A stretch of DNA of 60,000 bases from Bugula neritina. Its lineage: Eukaryota; Bryozoa; Gymnolaemata; Cheilostomatida; Bugulidae. Shown in pieces: positions 17,485-32,200 of this stretch. The stretch spans positions 6,260,429 to 6,320,428 of the forward strand of contig OZ037769.1 of assembly GCA_964035545.1 (NCBI GenBank). The letters are read 5' to 3'. A program made the translations under genes and the position numbers. Position 1 is the first letter of the stretch; each line of letters begins with the position of its first letter. The notes under the pieces are model-generated. The model was not told where the DNA came from. It saw nothing but the letters and a program-made list of their open reading frames with translations, and did not search any database.

Positions 17485-19339
17485 TATTAATATGCGGCTA
17501 CAATTACTTATGCAGGCTATAATCATTGCATATAGGCATTCATATCAATCTGGTTTAAACATTTTAAATTAATTTTTATTTTATTCTCTAACTTGAGTCC
17601 TCCAATATAAGTAGCCAGTGTTGCTTTTATTATAGGAACAGGGTAATACTTCTGTAAGATCTACAATTCTACATGAATACAGGCTTTCTAACACAAGTAC
17701 ATATGCCCAGGGTATGTGGCAACTATATTAGAACTTTAAAGACTGTAGAGCTGTGAAGTTATGCAATCATATAGTAGAAGTAGCTACAAATTGAAACAGT
17801 AAACATATCTATGTTGACCATTGTTTTAGTGCACTTGTTACCTGAGTTACCCGGTTACCTGAGTAAGGACAACAAATAAACCAATGGAAGCTTTAAAGCG
17901 CCATAAAAATAGATATAAAACCATCACGAAACCAGATAAGCTTTCTGAAAAAAAGCTCTTCATTATTTTACAATTGCGTAGAAAAATTCCTTTATGAATA
18001 AAAGAGGAATTGCTTAAAGTCACTCTCTTATTATAATACTGTTAAACTATTCAGGGATTTCAACCGTTAAATTAAAAGGTACATAAATATGAGTATAATA
18101 TTGTTATACATGATTGCAAATGTGAGGGTTATTTTAATTTTTAATTAATTTATGGGAAGAAAATTTGTATCTGCAATTAATTTAGGATTGCATTATAGTT
18201 TATATTATTAGTTTGCTATAACTTCTTTCTTTTGGTAAAACTTTAGAAAGTGGAAATTTAGCAAACAAAATCAGGACTAAATTACTCACACCGATGTTCT
18301 GATAAGGGCAATTTTTTACGATCAAACAGCTGACTTTTGTTAAGCACCAAACATTAACTGAGCATCTAATTAGGGCAATTTTTGGCTAGCCTTGTTATCG
18401 TCAAGTAAGTGTAACACCTGTTTAAAATTTTTTTACTAGATTGAATACAATTAAAATTAAATGGAGCTTTAAAATTTTGGCATTAAGAAAATACTTTTCA
18501 AAGTAATTTTTATCTTTCTTCAATTAAAAGCTATAATAAAATTAAATCTTCAAAAGTGGAAACTATCAAATAAATTATATTCAATTTAGTGATTATAATA
18601 TGATTACAGTAATTCTCTTGAGCTTATACATAATGCAACCTGATTAGTTTAGTTAAATTTGCTTTCACTAAAGCTAATCTTGTAGTTTAGTTTAGCTTGC
18701 CATTATCTTCTTAAGCTTATTACAGTTCTTATATTTCTCTTTGTTAAGCTATTTTTGCCTTTAATGGTGAAAACATAAATTCTTTTCTCGACCTGTGTTT
18801 TTGTTCATCAGCATTATCATTAGCAAAACTCATGCAATTAAGAAAAAGCTGTTTATATAAATTATTTAGCTTAAAACTATTTTATTGAATACAATATTTT
18901 AAAGATGAATTATTACTAATCTTTTATGTTATTTTGACACACCATTTCAGCTAGCTCAAGGGCTAAAAAATTAATGTTTTAGATCTAAATTGTAAAGTAT
19001 AGTTAATAGCAAATTAATTACATTGATTTATTTTTATCATTGTCATTGTTAAAGTTTTTATGTAATGATGTAGCAGAATTTAGCTATAGTTACTTACTTT
19101 TCAATAATACAAAATTAGCTGCCAACGCTACTGTATACCTACAAAAGCAATATATTGTAATATAGCTTCCAGTGCTTTTCTAGGAATTGTGAATTTGTGT
19201 AGTAGAATTTAATTAAGCTATAATTATTATATCGTCCGCAGCCCATTCAGGAAATGGTAAGAAATAGCAAGTATATTGGTCCTCTCCTCGAATTTACTTC
19301 ATTTTTAATTTAGGATACTCTTTATTTAATCTAAAGAAT

Positions 19340-19626
<287 letters not shown>

Positions 19627-21329
19627 GTGGTAGTCATTTTATAAAACATTGCATCATTCTATAAATAGAAGTTTTTAGTCTCAGCAGCTGCACTGCTTTG
19701 TGTTTCCACCAGTAACTCATACAACTTATAGTAACACTGGGCACTTCTGCGTTGTGATGTTTTAAGGAACTTACAGCGAAAATAACTCAGCCTAGCGGCA
19801 TTGCTTGTAAGATCTGGTATATTGCGGGCAGGTAGTGCTGCGATACTTTATGTGCTTAGCTCCAACATATAGCTTTTGCTTTAGGGAATTACCATTTGAT
19901 CCAAAACATTAAAATATTGAGTAGCAGACTTTATTTAAGATTATCTGCTCATTAGCATAATATATGCCTTTCCACGTGAGTTGTTGATCTTTTGAATGCT
20001 GCATAATCCCTCATCCTGCACATATGCTTGCAAAGAGCAGGTGGATCAAATTAATCAATCATAGCGTTAGGATTATCCAACAAATGTTAGCAATATTACG
20101 TCTACCAGCTAATAGCCTATTATACATCACACCAATTGCAGCATTCCATACTTCTTTACACTGTATCAATCGTTACATAGTACCATAACAATATTGCTTC
20201 TAATGGCAATAATAATTATAATATTATATTTTATTTAACTTTAATTAACTTTATAGTGATGGGGTGAAGAGAGAATTAACTTTAAAGTGGTTATTCAGAA
20301 AAAAACTGAAAAGTTATTCTACAAGATGATTGGCTTAACTTTAAATTCAAGAATTTTCTTAGCAATCTTAATTTTATTTCGAACAAAATCTCTTTTATTT
20401 CGTTCTTTTATTAGCATGATAAGAATGATATTGTTTACAGCAGGGTAGCCTATAGGCATAACCATCTTTTCTAAATTCATATTTTTACATTAAAATTCAG
20501 AGTATGCAAAAGTCTGCAAAAGGAGAAGACGACAGGAGACCTGGTGACTGGTGTCAACTGTCAAAAAGGATTCACATAACAAGTTTGTAACACTAGAAAT
20601 TAATGATAGTATATGAAATAAAAACTAACTTAAAATAAGAGCAAAATAGCCTTTGGTCTCTTTAGTTTAACCATTAATGTACGAGCTACAGAAGTTAAGT
20701 AACTTAGAAATTTAAACGTAAGTTGGAGTTGTTTTCTAAATAAAAGCTCTAGGAAATGATATGTATTGTAAAAATTGATCAAATAAAAACAATTGCAATC
20801 TATACGTTTTAATATACGAAGCCAGCTATTGTAAGGATACTATAACATGCTATAACTTTGAGTTGTACATGTAGCACTAGACATTCTGTAGGCTGCAGTA
20901 TATAGCTCTCGGCATAAACTATTATAAGGGTATAGTTTGCTACATGTTTATTAAATGCTTATTGCTTGTTGTACCTAGTTTGTTCTGTAGTGTCACAAAC
21001 ACCTTATGAATTTATAATTTACTTGCAGCTGGTTTCAAAATCTAATACTTTATAAAGCATTGCTACTGCTTTATTCATTATTTTCGAAAACTTTTAATAA
21101 TCAAATCTTCATAAATAAATGCCATAAGGTTGCATATTTAGTCCAGCATAACAGTACGTTATTGTGGTGTAATAATAACTTATAATCTGCTCATGACTTG
21201 CTAATCTAATGGCTAAAAATATCATATACTGTATAAACAAAAAAACGCTACTTTAAAACAGGAAATATAACTCGCCATCCCTGTGAGAAACTCCTGATTT
21301 CTGTTAAATCGGGCTAAGAACTTATTCAG

Positions 21330-21433
21330 AAGCAACTAGGACTGGATGCTCTTCCTAACATCCCCAATGACCATTGTTGGGGCTGAACCCATCTCTTCAT
21401 GCTTAACTAGGCAAGCTCCTTAACCCCTACACG
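21330..21433 (-). mobile_element. tRNA-derived SINE-like fragment with conserved repeat tail
   Basis: Read on the minus strand, it starts with GTGTAGGGGTTAAGGAGCTT, then has a B-box-like GGGTTCAGCCCC (21379-21390), and continues to GGAAGAGCATCC (21343-21354). The order tRNA-like head, spacer and GGAAG(A/G)GCATCC tail matches SINEs known in molluscs and fish, where the tail motif is widespread. The copy is degenerate. Confidence 0.6.
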
Positions 21434-22544
21434 TTAAACATAATTTAATAATGTTGCTAAGTTTTGTTTTATTCATTAGCCAATATGATAGTTTGAAGAT
21501 TCTACTGTCTTTAGCACTGGTCTTAATTGCTATTATTTCTAATCAATATTGCAAACATAAACGCATAAATAACATTTTGTTGATATTTAACTTTATAGCA
21601 GTAGATACAGCACTTCAGAATAATATAACACAGTGTGTAAGTGAAACATACCTTTGCGGACAACTATATTAACCTTGACTTTGATCAGATCCTATTACTT
21701 GAAAGGTTTTTACTACAGCTTTCAACAAATGCATGGTTACTGCAATAGTTATCGTTGATTATCATTTTTATTATTGCGGTTATCAATATCTTTTATTACA
21801 ATATTTTTATTTTTTATGGTTTTGAGCCTTATGGGTAATACTGTTGCCTCATGACTAAAGTATGTCCTGTAGGATACATTATGTAGTTAGTATGTCACCT
21901 GAATTGAATAGGTATGTTATTGTTCCTTGAACAATACAATAAATATGTGCAACTTTAAATGTCATTTGTTGCTATCTTCCAGTTGCTTACAGTTACATAC
22001 ATTTGACCTTATCTGTAAGAGCCTTAGTATATACCAAGTAGAATGCAGTACAGACACCATTCCATAGTCAAACTATAGCACATAATGTAGAGTATAGGCT
22101 ATAGAAAATATTGATTGCCATTTACACTCTGCGAAAAAGTTGTCGGTTCCGCTTGGACTTTGATCAATGTACAAAGTTCCATGACAAGATATAAACATAT
22201 TGTTATATTGATGTAATTATAATAGGTTAGCACTTCAAATTGAAGCACCATGTGCAAACATAGATATTACCTTTCGAGTAGCCTATATTCTCAGTATATT
22301 CTATAACTCTTCACATTTATAGCATGTGAATTGAATACACAACTGATTGATAAAACTAGCCACGCTGCACGGGCTGATATAACCAATATATTGATAATGA
22401 ATCAAAATGTTATTATCATTATAGTTTAGTATATTTGCACATACCGATTATATTGTTTATGGAACTCTATAAAATTAAGAAGGAACACCTGTTTTGTTCT
22501 TGTTTTTGAAAACAATATTTTTGTGGAACTCGCAGAATTCTGTT

Positions 22545-22605
22545 GTGACAAGGTTTGTATGACAGGATGCTCTTCCTGTAGCCAGCCCTCTACGTTTACC
22601 TGCGT
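22545..22605 (-). mobile_element. Second repeat fragment carrying the GGAAGAGCATCC tail
   Basis: The minus strand reads GAGGGCTGGCTACAGGAAGA followed by GCATCCTG and then a CAAACCTTGTCACAA-type end. The 12-mer at 22565-22576 is identical to that in the fragment at 21343-21354. It resembles the GGGTTGGC..CAGGAAGGGCATCC block common in animal SINE/LINE 3' regions. No tRNA-like head was seen. Confidence 0.5.
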
Positions 22606-23121
22606 TTGGTATTGGCTGCCAGTTTGCTAGCTTGCACCTCAACAAGCCACTTTTATTCTTATTCTATATTATTCATTTAAAAGCTCGAAGCAATTGAAAC
22701 TTCTACAATATAAAAATTGATTAGAAATAAGCAACTAGCTGTATAGGTCTGCTGTAATCATTGTTTGGACTCCTGACTATCTATTATCTCCGTTGACGAT
22801 ATAAAGGTGATCAAGCCGAAAATCATTTTAAAGATTTACTTGAAATCTGTTTGGTTATTGTTTTAAGAAGCTCAGATAAGGAATGGGATGACGCAAGTTG
22901 CGTAGATTAGCAGATCTCGGGCTCTGAGAACACTAATGTAATCAAAGATGGTGCAACCTTGCAGCTAAGATTGTACCACTCAGCTGATGCAACTCACTTT
23001 GTAAACAGGTAATTAGGGTAATCTTTTCTACAGACACTCCCACTTTATGGAAATTCCAAATTTAGTTTTCTAAAGTTTTATTTATTACACACTAGCTAGT
23101 CTAAAATATGCAATCAAATTA

Positions 23122-23163
23122 GTTACATGCCATCTTATAAGGTTGTACGTGATGGCATGTAAC
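23122..23163. repeat. Short perfect hairpin, 13-bp stem
   Basis: GTTACATGCCATC (23122-23134) is exactly complementary to GATGGCATGTAAC (23151-23163) across a 16-nt loop. A few extra pairs are possible outside. The stem is too short for a standard microRNA precursor; it could be a miniature foldback remnant. Confidence 0.75.
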
Positions 23164-26100
23164 AAAATTTGAAATATCAGGTTAGAAATGTCATAACTTT
23201 TACTGGCATAAGTTAATAATCTGTTTATAACCAATGAACTGTATTATAAAACAATATAAGATGTATATTGAATAATTAGTGCTGTGCATATATTACATAT
23301 ATAAAGCTCTGCATACAAGCTCTCTATGTAAGTGCTGATCTGTATTTAGAGACTCTACAATCTACATAACTTAGACTCTGCATATGCTCCTTATAATGCT
23401 TGGTAATACTTAGTTTATATAATATAATAAAACATACTTAAATTACACTCTAGAGTGATATATATTCCTCAGTACAATTTATGTCACAACAGAATGCTTA
23501 ACCCCATTAGATATAAGCCACAATGTACAGTAATGCCTGTTTTCGTAATTATTCTCATCTCTAATGAGACTATTTTTTTGAAAACATGCCTTAATGCTTA
23601 TAATAGCAGTTACGCAATACTAATTAATAGGCTTTAGATACACACTTGGAAGTTGTCTTTCATTTGCATTCGCTGATTCTCTCTTATTGATTAATAACTA
23701 GTGAGTAACACCATAATTATAATGTTGATATAAAAGGTTCTATAGTTTAGATTAGCTATACACAGAGTGTGTTTGATTTGTTAGTTATATCTCACCTAAT
23801 CTGCTGCATTAAATCATCTCGCACGTCACTAAAGCCTTAGTTCTTTACGCTAATTTGAAACAATGTGAATATAGCTTTGTAGAACATACAGGTAATACAA
23901 GCCAGGTTTAGTTCCCAGGCTACTTTGCTTGGGGTTGCTGGCAAATGTTACAGCTGATAAGCAGACCAAACACTCATTTCTTTTCGATTAAAAACTTGTT
24001 TTGTTTATTATACGGACTAGTGCAAATAGCTACAGTGATTCAAGTAATGATGTTTACACCTAGCTCACTCCTGAGGGGCAATAACACGCAACACGACTGC
24101 TTTTGGGTCATCCGAATGAATCCCACAAGGCAAGCAGCTGCCGTTATTAATCATTCATTTACTTTGTCAAGCCCATGCTATCAATAATAATAATTGTATA
24201 TAACGTATTGCATGTAGAATTAGTATTCGTACCTCCATTATTCATGTCAGAACTGTTCAACTTTGCACACCCGTGACCTCTAGTTCTGGAATTATAATAT
24301 CCAAAACATCCAAACAGCTTTTGATAATAATTAATAAAACTGAAATCATTTATTACTAATTAATAATATGTATGTTTTAAAATGAGCCTCAGCAAAAACA
24401 ATCCAATGTAATAGCAATAAACAGGCATGTAATATTTTATGTAAATATATTCTTGAAGTCAAAGAGCTGATCTAGCTTGTATACACATTATTATTATGTA
24501 TAACCCAGCTTGGTGTTTCCATTGCCAACAATTATAAAGTTCAAACAAGTAATTTGTTTGAAATATAAATAATTATTGTAACATCAATAAAAATTACTAT
24601 ATAATACATTATAATATTATCTTAAGCTTTATACATTTACTTTTAGCTAAAATATTATTATGGTAACATATTCCAATTTTCTATGCTTACTAAACAGATT
24701 TTTATGCTTAGCTGAAGCGATAAGAAGTATATTTTAATGCACACAAAATGTATAAACTTATTATACCTATCATGTACACAATTTCTATTGCTCCTTGTAC
24801 AGTTCATCTGAAAACTAAAGGAATTGAAACCAGTTTTCTGGAACAAACATTGCCTTTAGCATTTGTAACCGTGCAGCAGTAGAAATCCCAACGAGACAGG
24901 CTTTGCGGGTTAAACGGAGCTTGAGGTGTGAACATGAAACTATGGGCTTACTCTTGGGGTTTCGAGTTAGAAGTCACGTGAAAAGCTTTCATGAACTGCC
25001 ATGGTACAAGCAGTGCTTGCACGTGCTCCCGTGGCATTCTTGAGCCCGTGTTGTTCAAGAATTATTAAACTGGTAACAGTTTCTATTATGTGAATAATGA
25101 TAGCCTTAAAATGTGCTACCAGGGTAACCTTTGCAGGTAAATGTGAGGCTTTTATAGATGTAAGAGAGACATTCGTTGATCAGGTGTCCTTAAAACTAGG
25201 CATCAGCCTCTAACATGGTCCTAGAAAGTTCCATAAACTTATTTACTTTCTTTATCAATCAATAACCTCTTTAACTAATTTGCCATTCGTTGAGCATCTA
25301 TACTGCAAGTTATTTTATTATCAAGATGTGACCTTGCAATTTTTATTAAATTAAATTCGGGGCAGCCACCTATAAATTTAGCAACTCTTAATATGATATA
25401 CAACTTTCAGAGCTTTTAAATCAGTCAGCTCGGATCAGAATTTGCATTCTAAACTAAACAGTTGGAATCACTAGAACATCGTAAACAACAGCGGGTGGTT
25501 GGTGATGTTACACTTTCTATGAAGCTAGTTACGTGCAAAGATATCCACATTTGCTCAACCAAACACTGCTTACTTGCCGGAAATGAAACTATATTATTAG
25601 TATATAAAACAAGAAAACAACTTCAGTGTATGGCGGATGTCAAGCTGTGCACAAAACATTCTACAATAACAAAGCACTTGATAGGTCAGGGATGTGTACG
25701 CGCCTACTAATCAACAGCAAGCTTCTAAACAGCCAGTTTTAACCAAATATCTTTTACAACTTAAAAAGTCTTACCATTTCAGTAGCTTCCATTATATTTT
25801 TAGTATGAAAGAGACGATCGAAACGCTAAATTCACGAGAAGAAATATCCTATTTAGTAAAGCAATTTTTTGCAAAAGATATTCTCTGTGAATCATAACTT
25901 ATAATACTGGCCTGGTCAGCTTGCAGGCTCTAAATGATCTTGATTAATTAAATAACTGAATTTTGATGTATGTAGCGGTAGATGATAATCCTAGAAGCCA
26001 TATTAGACACTATTTGGGTAATTTGTCTGCAGATAAACATTTCTACTGCCCAACAGTCGCATTGCTAGCTTTCTGTTAATCCTTGGGACGTGATAGAAAA

Positions 26101-26224
26101 ATGTTCAATTTACACTACTTGAAGTTGCAACTTAAGAATGCTAAGATTTCACTTTAGCAAAAGCAGCTAAAAATAAAGTTAAAATTATATTGCTATGACA
26201 TCATCAATGGGTTGCTGTTCAAAC

Positions 26225-26293
26225 AGATGAAAGCCATACAGTCATTGGTCATCCTAAAATCTTAATATCACCAATGACTACATGGTTTCATCT
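26225..26293. ncRNA. Candidate microRNA-precursor-like hairpin
   Basis: The 5' arm 26225-26249 and 3' arm 26270-26293 form a stem of 22 Watson-Crick pairs. It runs as 8 pairs, a single-base bulge (G), 4 pairs, a 2x2 mismatch and 10 pairs, with a 20-nt AT-rich loop. Arm length, imperfect pairing and loop size are typical of a metazoan pre-miRNA. Pairing does not continue cleanly outside the arms. I do not recognise a known microRNA seed on either strand. The alternative is a MITE-type inverted repeat. Confidence 0.35.
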
Positions 26294-29200
26294 TTCATTA
26301 ATCCCCAGGTACTGTTTTATTCTGTCCTTATTATTAACCTCTGCGCTATAATTTTTTGGCAACCTTGATTAAAAATTGCTCTCTGCTAAAGTTAAAGGGT
26401 TGTCTTTTCGTGGCATGCTTCATTTTGTGTGTAAAGCATTTTTGCTAGGTTAGTGCTTTAATATTAAGGATAAATTAATTTGAAGCTCTTATTTAGAGAT
26501 TAATTAATGAAAATATTGATCAATGAAACTACAACTGGTGTACTTATTCAGTACCAACTTGAGGTCTTTGCCATGGGTAATTTCTAAATATTAAGCATGT
26601 TGGCACACATGTCTGAGAAAATATTTACTATTGCATTCATTCTCTTCTCCCCACAGTCTTCTGTGTGAACATGTTAAACAAATTAATGGACAATGACAAT
26701 GTTTAAGACATGTAATTCTAACAATACCATGGAGATTTGATAGAAGGCTGACTCCTAGCCTTTAAACTCTTGATTCCCTGAAGTCCCCATCCCCTCCCTG
26801 GAAGGTAAACTTTATTATATTATACATGGCTTTGTTGTTTGCTTATTGAACAACAAATAGCCCTTGAGAAAAGGCATTACTCATTGCCTGGTGTTTGTTT
26901 GCTGGGGGTCATGAATTTACCATGCCCTTATAGCTGATGATTAATTCAAAATCTCTAAGCAAATCTCAAAGCGCAGCAATATGGAAAACAGTTTCTAGTG
27001 CCAATCGCCTACTTATTATTCAAAAATTATTACAATTCATGCTTCGTTGCTTTAGTTTGCTTCTAACCGGTTCCATGTAGCTTTCGTGTCATGATAATAT
27101 ATCTAATGGTGAACAACCACAATTACGAAGATAAATTCTCTAGGCAATTTGTTAAGACATATTAATTACATCCATTAGAGAAAATCTCATTACTTCATGC
27201 CAAATATATATCTATTATATAAGAGAAAATCTTAGATTATAAGATTATGACAAAACAATAACCCTCAAGAATTCCAAAACTTAACAAAAAACATACTCAT
27301 GGCTAGCAAACATTTTTACCTCCTCTAATATAGTAAATGAGTGGATCATATATCTGAGTTAATACCACAAAACTATTTGTGAGTATCTGGCTACAAGTTT
27401 TGCATTCTCCCATACTATCCCAGGACATGCACAGGACATGCAGTTGGCATTTACTATGGCGCCATCTGTAATCCCAACCAACTGGGTGTGTTTGAAAACC
27501 AAAAAACACAACTTGACTCATTTCGTGTGTAAAAGCTTACTGGATGGAATGATATTTCGTGGTAAAGCTGAAGATATATCAGAAAATAGCCAAAGTAAAG
27601 GGGTTGCTCCTAAAAATTTCGTCCTCTTTGTTTCTTGCTAACTGAAGACCTATCATAGGCAGTGCAATAGCTCTTCAGTTTAAAAAAAGTGAGTAAAGCA
27701 TCTTGTTTGACAATATTCATTACTACATTTGTATTAAAAATATACTATACATAATATATATAGGCCAAATTGTATTTGTTGCAAAAGATTAAAGTTACGC
27801 GCAAGTGTAACATAATGACTTGGAAAATTAGAAATTTTACTACTAAAATAAAAGCCTCTACTTTGCCACTAGATTTTTACCTAAAATGTAGAAACATCTG
27901 TAAGTCTAAAAAATACATGGTTATTTTAGAGATTCAATTTAGCATTTTCTGCAAAATAATTGATAAATATTCCAATATTTAAAATGTCAACAAGATATAG
28001 AATTCCATGCTACAAAAACAAAGAACTTCAATCATTGTTACTGTTGCTGCACATCAAACTAAGGAAATGAGCTCTACAGTCTTTTTTTATGGTACAACAT
28101 CATTGATGGTGAAAGATTATACAAAACTGTGCCGGTTAGATGGCCAGCTTCCAGGTATATGTCCATTCTGTGAGTTGAGTATGTCTGGCAGGGCTACTGG
28201 GTTAGACAGATGTGTAGGTTTGGTTATTCTGTTTAATATCAATCACTATTTGTGGTTTTCTATTCAGCTTGCTCCAAACCAAGGGAGACAAGTCTAATGT
28301 GAGAAATAAAGCGGTGCCTGATTGCACATACATGCTAGGTTGATAGGTGAGCACTCGTAACTGCATGATGGGATGTGTTTGTACTCTCGTGGTTTGTCAG
28401 TTTACTTGCACTTTAGTACTTTGTATTCTGATTTGCCTAGGTTTCTTAAAATTTCATTAACGCCTAATCGGCTTTAGCTTGAGTTTTCATTATTTCTCAA
28501 TTTTTCAATTCATTTAGTTCAACGCTTGTATGAGCCGGTTGATTTGCCCAATGGTTCACCAGACCAGTATTTTAGTACGAAATTTAGTAGGGTACCAAAA
28601 TATCCTCTCCTAATAAGGGCTATGCTTCTAAACTTTACATTCTAATAAACAACATAAACATTCCTTGTTTACATGTGATCACATTAGCAAATAGGCTGAC
28701 AAGAAAAAGAACTAAACTTCCCTTCATTAAATTATGACTTTGGTGTCTTTTTTCGTTTCTAAAAATAAAATGCAGATCACCTTGATGAACTTTTCACAAA
28801 TTAAAGTGCAGTGCTTATAAAATAATTAAATTTGAAGTAAAGCAGTTAAATTTTTTTTTATAAGGCAACTTAAGTTTTGGCAGTTGTTTAACAAGCCCAT
28901 AGAATTAAATAAAATAATATTATATAACTAATAAAACAAACTACTTTTTAGTATGACTCAGAATTATCAAATGGTGCTTCTGTACAAAGTAATAAATTTC
29001 AACTGTCTCACTTTGGGTGGTACTTGTTATATTATGTTGCAATAGTAATCTAGCATGTTCCTCAGGTTTACACTTGCTCAAGATTCTGTGCCGTTGTAGT
29101 AAACATTTGCGAAATAAACTCCAGAGCTAATCAAAACTGAACTGCTGAATTAAACAGTCCCAGAGTAACAATCATGATGTCTGTGACAACTTGAACATAA

Positions 29201-32200
29201 CAGGAAACAGCCCAGGGAATGGGAAATTCTAAACTTTTACCAACTCATGGTTTTTTAGATGATTTTTAGTTTCTTGCACATAGTGTAAGAAATGCAAGCT
29301 AATAGAGTTTAGATGTAGTTTTTATAAGGTGATTATACCTTAGTATTGCATGTCTACCAACTGATGAGAAACTTGGGAAATGATGCAGCAAAATTCTCTT
29401 CATAACATGCAGTGCGATTATTAAATCCTTTTAGCTGGAGATGAAGGTCAACTAAGCTATCATTTCTCCTAAGTTCGTAAACTTTGCAGTTGATTGTCAT
29501 AAGTCAACTAAAAGCTATCCATCATTAGATATAATATATTTTAACATTTTTGGAGAGTAATTCTTATTTAATGCCTGGGAATGAGATTTCTCAGAAGGTT
29601 TTGCTATAAGGAAATAAATACTAATGATTTCCTGTGTGAATGAATCTATCACCCAATCACATTCTGATTTAGTAAAACTGGCATGAACTAAATAGATCTA
29701 TGTCATTATAACTACGTCTAGAACCACACTGCCATTAAGTAAAGCTCATCTAGGGAAATTCCTAACTACTTGGACATTAGTCAAGATTCATAAACGTCAC
29801 ATGTTACAGAATATGGGATGGAGAATTATTATGAGACAATGTCAATAAACTTATTAAGTTGTTAACTTAATTAAAGCTACAATGTGCCCAAGTTAAAGCC
29901 GCAAACAGAAATACGTAAGATATCCATATTAATGCAGATTAAATAAAAATCTTTACATGACGAAATAAAAACCAGGATCTAACTGAAGAAAAAGTTGTAA
30001 GTATGATGATAATAAAATCAGTAAAGTTTATTTAGGCTAGGGCCTAGGGCTGACACAAACCCCAACTAAACTCATAAGCATGCATACAAATTTCAAACTC
30101 TACTTCAGTAACTGTAAGCCAGTCACCGCAGCTTTGTATGCCTTAAAAGTACTCGAGAGAAATTATAAATATCTCAAGTGATTACAACTATAGCCATTGA
30201 ATACAGTTACTCGATGGCAAAAGGTTTGTAAGTTTAATTATGCAACACTTGGACTATTCGCAGGCACTTATTTATAAAAAATAAGACTAACAAAGAAGCA
30301 AAAAATGGTTGATCTATTTCTGAATTTTTATTTGAGCTTCTTACATTTTTTTGTGGTGCGCAATAGCTAAAACCTCCCACACCTACTTAGGGTAAATTTC
30401 TCATACTTGTTCTAATTACATCAGCTAAAAAGTTTGTAAAATTATTTTAGTTTTCAATGATGTTGTTTCGTAAAGAGCAAAAGATTAATCGACTTCAAAT
30501 AAAAACCAATTATGAATTAATTACCTCCAATACCTTCAGATTAAGAAGTTGCTTTTAAGATGTTAAACTGTTCAAAAGGTTCCTATTGTTTTGATGTACA
30601 GCCTTTCAGATTTGGACAGGAAGTGTATGATATAGTACCTACAACAACATAGGTTGTGTTATTCTAAAATAGGCTATTTTGAAGTATTATGTCAACTCTC
30701 TTTCTTTGCTAATTTACACTTTGGGTCTTCATAGACTGTTTTTAAAGTCAAAATTTGCATTAACATGAAATATTGCCTTTGATGAGTTGTCAAAAATCGG
30801 AAACACCAAATGTGACCAAAGAACTGGTTTGACAAAGAAGGCGAGTGCACTGAAGATGTGCTAGTGTGGTGGAGAATAAAGATGTAATGAGTATTACAAG
30901 AAATAAATTAGGCACAGTAATTTGCCAAAACTTTTTTTGACACTGACCACAATTGAAGTATGAAATGGCAATCTGCATTAAGATTAGTACGAACCCGTAT
31001 TTGTTGAAACAACATCTACTTGCTTACATAGTCTCTACAGGCAGATATCTTGATGTGAAACCGGCAGGGAAAACCATATTTTCTGTGAAAAACAGAAATT
31101 TCCCACAGAATAAAACATATGTCAACATAAAACTTCCAAAGTTGGAAGATAGCAGGCTCCACCACAACCAATGAAAGGTATTACGTATTCATGCTTGGCA
31201 AATATGACAATGGAAATTCACAGTTAAAATTTGCTGCTGCCCGGTTGTTTTGTAAAACTGTATGATTGAAATTGGCAGCCAGAAACCCTTTCACAAAGCA
31301 AAGGCATGTTATTGTGTAGACACTGGATGAGATGTCACAAGTTAGTTAGAATGCTGTTGCTGCCTCACTAAAGCTATACAACTATATATAATTTACATCT
31401 ATACAACTATTTTAATCATTACAACACCAGCTGCCAGTTTAGCAGAATCAAAGCTGCAAGTGCTTCTTATCAGAATATAAACAAACTTAAAACGTGAAGT
31501 CATCTGGTAATTAAATGCAGTCGAATTGAACTTTGTTTTTGTCTACTCTCCCTGCCAATTATTTGAAAATGTGCTTCAACTACAGAATAATTGAGCTATT
31601 TACTCGTAGTGGCCAAAACTAGACGGACTTGCATCACATCCTTGCGACTAGGATGTGAAGTATACAGTATCTTTTATTAGTATATATTCTATACAAGCGA
31701 ACTACCATCGGGCCCCGTAGAGTGTGGAGTGTAAACCATAAAACATCAAACAATCACACTCCATGGCATCAGCTACGAAGTACAATAATCTCATGTCGTG
31801 AAAACTCTACCACCAATGAACCCATTCACACTTACATTTAGGTGCAGCTGCCTCAAACTTATGAAAATAAAGGTTCCTGCTAAAAACTAGGCACGAAAAC
31901 CTTCAAAGGAAGAAGCATTGCTTCTAATGCAGGTGCAAATTTAGAAGGAGTGTGTGCAGGCTTGGCTACTTTAGAAAGTGCAACTTTTTAAAAGCTGAGT
32001 GTAATCATCTCAATTTATTTTCTGTAACAATTGGCAAGTGGCCAGAATTGTGCAGTTTGCTTTTTATTGCTTATTATCATAATTTATAGCCTAAAACTAA
32101 AGCAGGAGTTGTTGGTATAAAAGTTCCACCTTTTGACTGAAAATTTCAACAGCATCATTTACTTAGAAAAATGGAAGTAGAAAAACTCCACAGTTCTTTA

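Noticed and set aside
25462-25897. Two consecutive plus-strand frames (82 and 67 codons)
   Set aside because: Examined as possible exons, but no recognised domain and no frame-consistent splice sites joining them.
28007-28297. 96-codon plus-strand frame
   Set aside because: No family resemblance, no splice-linked partner exons, and biased toward frames expected by chance.
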